Origin: JANQOH01 sp965214495
GTDB lineage: Bacteria > Pseudomonadota > Alphaproteobacteria > UBA7887
Direction: 5' to 3'
DNA length: 64,000 bases
NCBI GenBank assembly: GCA_965214495.1
Contig: OZ243958.1
Coordinates: 1,240,001 to 1,304,000 of the forward strand
The notes under the pieces are model-generated. The model saw only the letters and a list, made by a program, of their open reading frames with translations. It did not search any database and was not told the origin of the DNA. A program made the position numbers and the translations under genes. Positions 43,910 through 53,200 of the stretch are shown here, piece after piece (the first letter of the stretch is position 1; the number at the start of each line of letters is the position of its first letter).

Positions 43910-43910
43910 T

Positions 43911-44747
43911 TCAATGCACCGACCCGGAAGACGGGAGAAGCGTTTCGTAGAGCGCTTGCAAACGCTTCCGCGCTGTCTCGTTCACAGAGATCGTCTGCCT
44001 CAGTTCCTCCTGTTTGGCGGAGACCCAGCCGGGATCGAGCAATTTCTCCTCGTATGACCAGGGCGGTGAGGAAAGCATCCCGGCGATGCGCTTCTTCCGC
44101 ATTTCGATGCGGGATTGCAACCGCTCTATCTCCGCGTCCAGCGCATCGGGCGCTTCGGGCAACTCATCTTCAGGGGCGTCCGCGTGCTCCGCCAGAGTCT
44201 TCAGGAGTTCGAGGTCTCCCGCGCCATAAGCGTGTTGCAACAGAGCCCAGTGTCGTTTCCACGCCCCGGACTCGTTCCCGCAAACGTCGGGGTGGTGTTT
44301 CTTGCAGAGTTTGCGGTAGAGTGATCGCAATTCCCGCGCTTCGGCCAGCGACATCATCGGTCCGTTCAGGTAGTCCCCGGATTTTTTGAGTTCTTCCTCG
44401 CGGCGTTCGATCTCTTTCCTCGTCTTCTCGAACTCCGCGGCGACGTTGCGGTCGAGAACGGCCATGTGCGCGGCGGTCACAGCTTTCCCGCGATTGACTT
44501 CCGCCTGCAGGAACGCGACGCGATAGCGCAGCTCCGCGATCGTCGCTTCCAGGCGGTAGAGTTCGTATTCCAACTGGCCGATCTCGCGCGCGTAACGCGC
44601 CAGGATCGCATCGCGCTTGCGGTATAGCAGATCGTCGATCTTCTCGATGAGAACGGCCATGTCGTGGCGGAGTTTCTCGATTTCCGCGAGCTTCTCCGCG
44701 ACGCGGGGATGGAGAACGACCCGGCCGCTATTGCCCCCATCGCTCAT
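43911..44747 (-). CDS. J-domain protein with long coiled coil
   Basis: A 278-residue protein. Residues about 15-130 are predicted coiled coil by heptad pattern (LAEIEKLRHDMAVLIEKIDDLLYRK and so on). Residues about 140-195 are a J-domain: ARELRSLYRKLCKKHHPDVCGN has the HPD motif that activates Hsp70, and helix IV follows (WALLQHAYGAGDLELLKTLAEH). A second coiled coil ends the protein. It lies divergent from cas4-cas1 and directly before the HIRAN gene. J-domain plus HIRAN in a CRISPR locus is not a known cas combination as far as I know; it may be an accessory or a passenger gene pair. Confidence 0.78.
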   Translation of the reverse strand: MSDGGNSGRVVLHPRVAEKLAEIEKLRHDMAVLIEKIDDLLYRKRDAILARYAREIGQLEYELYRLEATIAELRYRVAFLQAEVNRGKAVTAAHMAVLDRNVAAEFEKTRKEIERREEELKKSGDYLNGPMMSLAEARELRSLYRKLCKKHHPDVCGNESGAWKRHWALLQHAYGAGDLELLKTLAEHADAPEDELPEAPDALDAEIERLQSRIEMRKKRIAGMLSSPPWSYEEKLLDPGWVSAKQEELRQTISVNETARKRLQALYETLLPSSGSVH

Positions 44748-44834
44748 CCCTGGTTTCTCCCCGAATACCCGCAGCGCGGATGACGAATACGCCCGGATCG
44801 CGCCCGGCCGCCGCGACCCGGACGATTTATGCAG

Positions 44835-44863
44835 TTGGTGGCGTGTCCCCGATTCGGTATAGA
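44835..44863 (+). promoter_or_regulatory. Probable sigma-70 promoter of cas4-cas1-cas2
   Basis: TTGGTG (44,835-44,840), 17 bases, then TATAGA (44,858-44,863), in the divergent region before cas4-cas1. A start near 44,870 would leave about a 114-base leader before the GTG start codon. By eye only. Confidence 0.5.
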
Positions 44864-44983
44864 CAGATATTGGGGTTCGAGTCGAGAATCGGACGCGCCA
44901 ATCGGCGATCGCAGCCGTGACGACACCTCGGTTCCGGCTCCCCTATTCCTGCCACCCGGCGTCGATGGCGGAGATAACGCTCG

Positions 44984-46717
44984 GTGTCCTCGTCCCAGCT
45001 TGAACTCCACCTCCCCGCGCCGCCGGCGACCGGCGAAACACCGCTGGTGCCCGCGCGGATGGTGAACGAGTTCGTCTATTGCCCGCGCCTCGCCTACCTC
45101 ATGTGGAGTCAGGCCGAATGGGCGGACAGCGCCGACACGGTGGACGGACGGCGCGTTCACGTCCGCGTCGATCGCAAAGGAGCGCCACTGCCCGCGCCCG
45201 AAGCGCTCGACGCCGACGACGAGAAGGTCGTCAGCCGCTCGCTCACCCTGTCGTCGGAGCGGCTGGGCGTGGTCGCGAAGATCGACATCGCCGAGGCCAG
45301 GAACGGCGTCGTGACGCCCATCGACTACAAGCGCGGCAAACGGCCCCACGTGGCTCGCGGCGCCTACGATCCGGAGCGCGTTCAGGTCTGTCTCCAGGCG
45401 CTGCTTCTCGAAGAACACGGATACCAGGTCGATGAAGGCGCGATCTGGTATGCCGAAAGTCGCGAACGCGTGCGGGTGGCGCTCGACGACGAATTGCGGG
45501 CGACCGCCCGCGATGCCGTGAACCGCCTGCGTCTGACGGTTTCGCAGGCCCGCGTGCCGCCACCGTTGACCGACAGCCCCAAATGCCCGCGCTGCTCGCT
45601 CGTCTCGATCTGCCTGCCCGACGAGATGAGCATGCTCGGCGGCTCCGACCTCGCGCCGCGGCCGATCGCCGTCGGCCAGGACGAAGCGCTGCCGCTGGTC
45701 GTTCAGTCGCAGCGCGCGCGGATCAACAAGCAGGGCGACACGCTGAAGATCGCCGACGAAGAACAGGGAGACACGACGGTCCGGCTGAACGAAGTGTCGG
45801 ATGTCGCTCTGTTCGGCAACGTCTCGATCACGACACCCGCGCTGACCTCGCTGCTCGATCGCGAGATTCCCGTCACCTTCCACAGCCACGGCGGATGGTT
45901 TCGGGGGATCGCCCACGGGGTCGGCCACCGCAATGTGGAGGTTCGCACGGCGCAATACCGCGCGAGCTTCGACGACGGCTTCCGCCTGCGCTTCGCACGC
46001 GATCTGGTCGCCGCCAAGATCGTCAACCAGCGCACCATCCTGCGGCGCAACTGGCGGGGCGAGGCGGGGGACCGCACAACCGTGCTCGCCCGCCTCAACA
46101 CGGCGCGCCGGTCCGCAACCCGCGCAGCAGGCGTGAACGAACTGATGGGGATGGAAGGCGACGCGGCAGCAACCTATTTCCGGGCGTTCGCCGGGTTGCT
46201 CGCGCCGCCGGCGGCCGACGGCGACGACGCTTCGGACGGCCTCGCACCGTTTCGCTTCGACACGCGCAACCGCCGGCCGCCGAAAGACCCGGTCAACGCC
46301 ATGTTGTCGCTGGCCTATGCCATGCTGACGCGCCATGTGACGGTCGCCGTCGCAGGGGTGGGCCTCGACCCCTATCGCGGCCTGTTCCACGCGCCGCGTT
46401 ACGGAAGACCGGCGCTCGCGCTCGATCTCATGGAACCGTTTCGACCCATCATCGCCGACTCGGTGGTGCTGTCGGCAGTCAACACCGGCGAGGTGCGGGC
46501 GGGAGATTTCGTCGTCGCCGAGACCGGAACAGCATTGACCGACGCCGGGCGCCGCCGCTTCATCGGCGCGTTCGAGCGGCGGCTTTCGCAGGAAACCACG
46601 CATCCGGTGTTCGGATATCGGTTGAGTATGCGGCGCCTGTTGACGTTGCAGGCGAGACTGTTGAGCCGGCATCTTCTGGGCGAGCTTTCCGACTATCCGC
46701 ACTACCTTCCGCGATGA
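44984..46717 (+). CDS. cas4-cas1: Cas4-Cas1 fusion, spacer acquisition
   Basis: A 577-residue fusion typical of type I-G. Cas4 (about residues 20-205) has VNEFVYCPRLAYL with the first Cys, the RecB-like core VVAKIDIAEARNGVVTPIDYKRGK, and the C-terminal Cys cluster CPRCSLVSIC. Cas1 (about 230-577) has the metal ligands in MGMEGDAAATYF (Glu), GLFHAPRYGRPALALDLMEPFRP (His, Glu/Asp) and the expected length. Start GTG at 44,984; a GGAG site lies upstream. Cas4 trims and selects PAM-containing prespacers; Cas1 with Cas2 integrates them at the leader. No catalytic residue is missing. cas2 follows after 12 bases. Confidence 0.94.
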   Translation: MSSSQLELHLPAPPATGETPLVPARMVNEFVYCPRLAYLMWSQAEWADSADTVDGRRVHVRVDRKGAPLPAPEALDADDEKVVSRSLTLSSERLGVVAKIDIAEARNGVVTPIDYKRGKRPHVARGAYDPERVQVCLQALLLEEHGYQVDEGAIWYAESRERVRVALDDELRATARDAVNRLRLTVSQARVPPPLTDSPKCPRCSLVSICLPDEMSMLGGSDLAPRPIAVGQDEALPLVVQSQRARINKQGDTLKIADEEQGDTTVRLNEVSDVALFGNVSITTPALTSLLDREIPVTFHSHGGWFRGIAHGVGHRNVEVRTAQYRASFDDGFRLRFARDLVAAKIVNQRTILRRNWRGEAGDRTTVLARLNTARRSATRAAGVNELMGMEGDAAATYFRAFAGLLAPPAADGDDASDGLAPFRFDTRNRRPPKDPVNAMLSLAYAMLTRHVTVAVAGVGLDPYRGLFHAPRYGRPALALDLMEPFRPIIADSVVLSAVNTGEVRAGDFVVAETGTALTDAGRRRFIGAFERRLSQETTHPVFGYRLSMRRLLTLQARLLSRHLLGELSDYPHYLPR

Positions 46718-46729
46718 GGCGCGCGCGGC

Positions 46730-47023
46730 ATGAGCGACGAACGGACCTACATCGTGACCTACGACATTTCCGACAGCCGGCGCTGGCGGCGCGTCTTCAA
46801 GACGATGAACGGCTTCGGCGAGTGGCTTCAGCTTTCGGTCTTCCAGTGCCGCCTGTCGCGACGCCGGCGCACCGAATTGGAAACGCAACTGCGCGAGCTC
46901 GTCAAACCGGGCGAGGACCACATTCTGCTGATCGACGTCGGACCGGCGGACAAGACCGACCTGGCGGTGGCGAGCATCGGTAAAACATTCTCCGCCATCG
47001 AACGGCGGGCGATCGTGGTATGA
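46730..47023 (+). CDS. cas2: Cas2, spacer acquisition
   Basis: A 97-residue Cas2 with the ferredoxin-fold start YIVTYDISDSRRWRRVFKTMNGFGEWLQLSVFQCRLS and conserved Asp near the start. It forms the integrase scaffold with Cas1. It ends 257 bases before the first repeat, so the leader follows it directly and the adaptation genes and array are in one plus-strand block. The ATG at 46,730 is preceded by a weak Shine-Dalgarno-like GAGGCGCG. Confidence 0.93.
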   Translation: MSDERTYIVTYDISDSRRWRRVFKTMNGFGEWLQLSVFQCRLSRRRRTELETQLRELVKPGEDHILLIDVGPADKTDLAVASIGKTFSAIERRAIVV

Positions 47024-47279
47024 TAGGCTGGCTCGACGACCGGAGTGGGCGAGACAATGGCCCTCAGGTATCGTTCTCGCCGGGCTGTTTCGAGCGGCCC
47101 GACGGTGCGCATGGCCGGGGGATCGCTCGAATCCGCCTATGGCGTTGATTTTTCTGTGCTGTTTGACATCGTGAATCTCGCGCCCCGGGGGCGATCCGAC
47201 TGCCTGCTCGCCCGACAGCCGGGCTCGCTTGAGAACGCACGGAATTTGCGTTCGCTGGCAGTCGGTTGTATGTTGAGCG
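47024..47279 (+). promoter_or_regulatory. CRISPR leader
   Basis: The 256 bases between the cas2 stop and the first repeat. It is lower in GC than the array, with patches such as GTTGATTTTTCTGTGC. Leader identity follows from position next to cas1/cas2 and from the most uniform repeats being at this end of the array, while degenerate and variant repeats lie at the far end. It contains AATTTGCGTTC, which is also in the cas3 upstream tandem repeat. Confidence 0.8.
47246..47274 (+). promoter_or_regulatory. Probable pre-crRNA promoter
   Basis: TTGCGT (47,246-47,251), a 17-base spacer and TATGTT (47,269-47,274). The -10 element ends five bases before the first repeat, so transcription would start within the first repeat. 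By eye only. Confidence 0.55.
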
Positions 47280-50200
47280 GTTTCCGGGGCGTTATTGCCC
47301 CGGCCTCATTGAAGGGCACGCTCTCATCCATACCGACGATCTGACCCGCCGGGGTTTCCGGGGCGTTATTGCCCCGGCCTCATTGAAGGCCGGCGGGCGG
47401 CATCGTGCAGGCGGCCGGCGTGCCGGTTTCCGGGGCGTTATTGCCCCGGCCTCATTGAAGGCGGCGGCTGGATGACCGCCCGCAGCTCCGTCGGCCCGGT
47501 TTCCGGGGCGTTATTGCCCCGGCCTCATTGAAGGTCCCGGATTGGCAGATCGAGTGGCTGCGCGGCGCGGTTTCCGGGGCGTTATTGCCCCGGCCTCATT
47601 GAAGGTACCGCGTGCGCTCGGATATGACGCACGCGACCCACCGTTTCCGGGGCGTTATTGCCCCGGCCTCATTGAAGGGCCGGATCAGGTCGCGCCTGGC
47701 CCCGCGCAAGACCGCAGTTTCCGGGGCGTTATTGCCCCGGCCTCATTGAAGGGTCACCGTCGCTGATCCGCGACCAGATCCCGTGGCGGTTTCCGGGGCG
47801 TTATTGCCCCGGCCTCATTGAAGGGAGGATGACGACTATGTGAAAGTTGCGGTCCTCGGCGGTTTCCGGGGCGTTATTGCCCCGGCCTCATTGAAGGTGG
47901 TCATCAGATTGACGGTCAACAAGTCGAGCGCCGTTTCCGGGGCGTTATTGCCCCGGCCTCATTGAAGGCTGATAATGACATCGAGACCGTCTTCGAGCGG
48001 GGTGTGTTTCCGGGGCGTTATTGCCCCGGCCTCATTGAAGGTTACGCCTACTCGCTGGATGGCGCGCTTTATGTGCTCGTTTCCGGGGCGTTATTGCCCC
48101 GGCCTCATTGAAGGGGCGGGTCACGGTATCTGGTCGCGCGTGGACAGCCAGTTTCCGGGGCGTTATTGCCCCGGCCTCATTGAAGGACCCGAGCCGCGGC
48201 ATCCTCGCGCTCGCGATACGCCGTTTCCGGGGCGTTATTGCCCCGGCCTCATTGAAGGACCGACCCGGACCCGAGCGCGCATCACCGCTCACCCAGGTTT
48301 CCGGGGCGTTATTGCCCCGGCCTCATTGAAGGTGATGGACCATCACGAGTGGCGCCGGGCCGACAGCGCGTTTCCGGGGCGTTATTGCCCCGGCCTCATT
48401 GAAGGTTCAAGTGGGTCGGCAGCAAGCGTCGGCTCACGGGAAGTTTCCGGGGCGTTATTGCCCCGGCCTCATTGAAGGGAATTTGAGGTCCGCGGTGATG
48501 ACGCGGCAGCCGCGCGGTTTCCGGGGCGTTATTGCCCCGGCCTCATTGAAGGCAATCCACGTCAAGTTGTCGCCGCGCTTGCGGGCGCGGTTTCCGGGGC
48601 GTTATTGCCCCGGCCTCATTGAAGGGCCGCCTCGATGACTGCGCCGGTATCGCTGATGTCGTTTCCGGGGCGTTATTGCCCCGGCCTCATTGAAGGTCTT
48701 CATATCCGACGGGAAGCCCCATCGCCAGACGGTTTCCGGGGCGTTATTGCCCCGGCCTCATTGAAGGGGACGTCGTGAATGCCCGGCCATGGGTAGCGCA
48801 ACGCGTTTCCGGGGCGTTATTGCCCCGGCCTCATTGAAGGCATCGCGGCGTCCATTCGGCGCGCCTACGACATCGGCGTTTCCGGGGCGTTATTGCCCCG
48901 GCCTCATTGAAGGTCCACATGGACCTTTCGGGCGGCGCGAATGCGTTCCAGGTTTCCGGGGCGTTATTGCCCCGGCCTCATTGAAGGACGTTGGGTGTAG
49001 GCGGGCCGGTGCTACCCGGCCCGCGTTTCCGGGGCGTTATTGCCCCGGCCTCATTGAAGGACAGCTCGCGCCCCCCGTCCCCGCCGCCGATGACGACGTT
49101 TCCGGGGCGTTATTGCCCCGGCCTCATTGAAGGGTGGAATCCCACCAGCGCCGGATCTGCATATCGCCGGTTTCCGGGGCGTTATTGCCCCGGCCTCATT
49201 GAAGGGTCAAAGGGTCGAGCGCCGTCCATTCGGCCGACATCGTTTCCGGGGCGTTATTGCCCCGGCCTCATTGAAGGGAAATCGCGTTCCCGGAACTGCC
49301 ATCCGCAATGTAAGTTTCCGGGGCGTTATTGCCCCGGCCTCATTGAAGGCGCCAGTGTGCATAATGAGACTCACCGACGGCGGCGGTTTCCGGGGCGTTA
49401 TTGCCCCGGCCTCATTGAAGGGCGGTCATCAGCTCCGGACGGTGACGATCACGGACGCGTTTCCGGGGCGTTATTGCCCCGGCCTCATTGAAGGTGCCCA
49501 TCAGACTGACGGCCAACAAGTCGAGCGCCCGGTTTCCGGGGCGTTATTGCCCCGGCCTCATTGAAGGTCGACCAGCGGGTAATAGTGCCTGTAGCTCGGG
49601 CTGGTTTCCGGGGCGTTATTGCCCCGGCCTCATTGAAGGGGGACGCCGCCGACCTCGTCATTGTAGCCCCGCGACGTTTCCGGGGCGTTATTGCCCCGGC
49701 CTCATTGAAGGACCGCTGCAACCGTGACGCCCCCGCCGCCCGCCGACGTTTCCGGGGCGTTATTGCCCCGGCCTCATTGAAGGGCATGGCGGGCGATATC
49801 GCTCGCCCGTCCGAGCCCAGGTTTCCGGGGCGTTATTGCCCCGGCCTCATTGAAGGGACATCTGGTGATGTCCGACCCGAGCTAGTAGCTCGGTTTCCGG
49901 GGCGTTATTGCCCCGGCCTCATTGAAGGCGGCGCATCGCCAAGTCGCTGAATCGCCACTACGTGGTTTCCGGGGCGTTATTGCCCCGGCCTCATTGAAGG
50001 CCCGTTTCGGCCCAGTCGGCGATCCGCGCGTCCACGGTTTCCGGGGCGTTATTGCCCCGGCCTCATTGAAGGCAGTGATACTGATACGTCATGTCCATTC
50101 CTCCGTTGGGGTTTCCGGGGCGTTATTGCCCCGGCCTCATTGAAGGGGTCCAAGATGCTCGGCAGTGGGGTGTTCAATCTGGTTTCCGGGGCGTTATTGC

Positions 50201-53200
50201 CCCGGCCTCATTGAAGGACGACCCCTGAGCGCCAGTATGCCCTGGTGCTCACGGTTTCCGGGGCGTTATTGCCCCGGCCTCATTGAAGGTCAGTGGGCCT
50301 CCAGTGATACTCATACGACATCTCAGTTTCCGGGGCGTTATTGCCCCGGCCTCATTGAAGGTGCCGAGCAACTTGTCGCAGGCGCTTGATCTCGCGGGGG
50401 TTTCCGGGGCGTTATTGCCCCGGCCTCATTGAAGGGGCGAGTGGGATATCGATGGCGATGCGCTCGCGGCGTTTCCGGGGCGTTATTGCCCCGGCCTCAT
50501 TGAAGGGATCTCATGACAAGCCCGCTCTCGCTGCGCTCGAGCGTTTCCGGGGCGTTATTGCCCCGGCCTCATTGAAGGCGGGCAATGGTGGCTGCACAAC
50601 ATCTAGGCACTCCTGGTTTCCGGGGCGTTATTGCCCCGGCCTCATTGAAGGCCGCCGGCGCGACGCTTGAATCAGCCGCGCGGGCCGTTTCCGGGGCGTT
50701 ATTGCCCCGGCCTCATTGAAGGCAATCGCTGGTGCGGCGGATCATGCCGCCCCAGGGGTGTTTCCGGGGCGTTATTGCCCCGGCCTCATTGAAGGTCCGC
50801 GCTGGAGCGGGCGACACAGTAGTCACATCTAGGTTTCCGGGGCGTTATTGCCCCGGCCTCATTGAAGGCTCGGAAAACGTCAGCTCGGTCCATGTGTTCG
50901 CCGGGGTTTCCGGGGCGTTATTGCCCCGGCCTCATTGAAGGTGCCAGGTGGACTGCCAGTTCTGCGCCGGAGCGGACGGTTTCCGGGGCGTTATTGCCCC
51001 GGCCTCATTGAAGGGCAGGGTTGGGAGCGGCGGATACTGTGGATGCGGTGTTTCCGGGGCGTTATTGCCCCGGCCTCATTGAAGGCATTTCATCGCATCA
51101 GCATGGAACCCCGGATGCTGGGTTTCCGGGGCGTTATTGCCCCGGCCTCATTGAAGGGCGTCAGCGAAGTACGTCATCAAGTACGTCTCCAAGGTTTCCG
51201 GGGCGTTATTGCCCCGGCCTCATTGAAGGGCGTTGCCGGAGCAGCGCCGATGCCTCCTCAGACGACGTTTCCGGGGCGTTATTGCCCCGGCCTCATTGAA
51301 GGATGCGCCGCAATTCACAAATGGCGTGGGGGCTGAGGTTGTTTCCGGGGCGTTATTGCCCCGGCCTCATTGAAGGACAATGCATGGCGCTTCGCGGTTG
51401 TCTGCCACCGCAGTTTCCGGGGCGTTATTGCCCCGGCCTCATTGAAGGAGCTCTGACTACTATACGCTGTATCACGTGGTCGGTCGTTTCCGGGGCGTTA
51501 TTGCCCCGGCCTCATTGAAGGATTCTCAGCGATGAAGTCGTTGAGAGGTCGGGCGTCCGTTTCCGGGGCGTTATTGCCCCGGCCTCATTGAAGGGCCGCG
51601 ATCGCCGTCAGCCTGAATCGGCGCTATGGCGTTTCCGGGGCGTTATTGCCCCGGCCTCATTGAAGGTCCAGACACTTATCCCCAAGAAAGAAAGGTGGGG
51701 ATAAGTTTCCGGGGCGTTATTGCCCCGGCCTCATTGAAGGACCCATGTGATCCCACATCCACGCGCGGTCACCCGCCGTTTCCGGGGCGTTATTGCCCCG
51801 GCCTCATTGAAGGAACGGGGTACGGTGACAGGGTGACGCGGGCTGAGCGGTTTCCGGGGCGTTATTGCCCCGGCCTCATTGAAGGATCCGCCACCAGGGC
51901 TACCCGGCCACGGCGTGCCGAGTTTCCGGGGCGTTATTGCCCCGGCCTCATTGAAGGTGGTCCCACATGACCGGGCGTCGGAGACCATAGGTGGTTTCCG
52001 GGGCGTTATTGCCCCGGCCTCATTGAAGGGACTGGCGTCGCAGGCACTACACCTCCGACGGGCGCCGTTTCCGGGGCGTTATTGCCCCGGCCTCATTGAA
52101 GGTGAACTACGTCTATGACGATACGCCGCTGCCTCGTCGTTTCCGGGGCGTTATTGCCCCGGCCTCATTGAAGGCCGGAGTCCCGAAAGGTGCTGCTCCA
52201 GGAGCGAGACGTTTCCGGGGCGTTATTGCCCCGGCCTCATTGAAGGGTTGGCTGCAGTGGCGATCAACTGCAGTAGGATGGTGTTTCCGGGGCGTTATTG
52301 CCCCGGCCTCATTGAAGGGTGATGACCCGGATGCTGTCTATGAATTCGGGCAGGGTTTCCGGGGCGTTATTGCCCCGGCCTCATTGAAGGTCCCGTGGCC
52401 GATCCGAATGATCGCCAGTTCGCCCGCCGTTTCCGGGGCGTTATTGCCCCGGCCTCATTGAAGGGCCACCGGGTTTCGGCACCTATGCGCGGCATGCCGG
52501 CGTTTCCGGGGCGTTATTGCCCCGGCCTCATTGAAGGGGGAACCGCAGCCGCTGGAGGTCCTGGGACACGCCGGGTTTCCGGGGCGTTATTGCCCCGGCC
52601 TCATTGAAGGCCGCCATCGCCGCCCGCGTGTGAACGACGTACGTCAGTTTCCGGGGCGTTATTGCCCCGGCCTCATTGAAGGCGCCGCGCGGCGCTTGAC
52701 GATGCCGCTGATCGAGCGCGGTTTCCGGGGCGTTATTGCCCCGGCCTCATTGAAGGGACCGCGTCCTCGACGGTTGCCATGCGGCGCTTGTCGTTTCCGG
52801 GGCGTTATTGCCCCGGCCTCATTGAAGGCTCCGTTGGGGACGGCGGTAGGCACCCGCCGCCCCGATGTTTCCGGGGCGTTATTGCCCCGGCCTCATTGAA
52901 GGATCCCGGGATCATAGAGCATTTGCACGTCCATAATCAGTTTCCGGGGCGTTATTGCCCCGGCCTCATTGAAGGCGGTCATCGCCAATGCGCAAGCGAG
53001 CATCGCTGCATTGTTTCCGGGGCGTTATTGCCCCGGCCTCATTGAAGGCAGCATGACGGGCGGCATCTCTTTTGTGGACCGGGCGCGTTTCCGGGGCGTT
53101 ATTGCCCCGGCCTCATTGAAGGGCCGCGGCGGACGATCTCGCGCCCTATGCCTGCCAGGTTTCCGGGGCGTTATTGCCCCGGCCTCATTGAAGGCGTATA

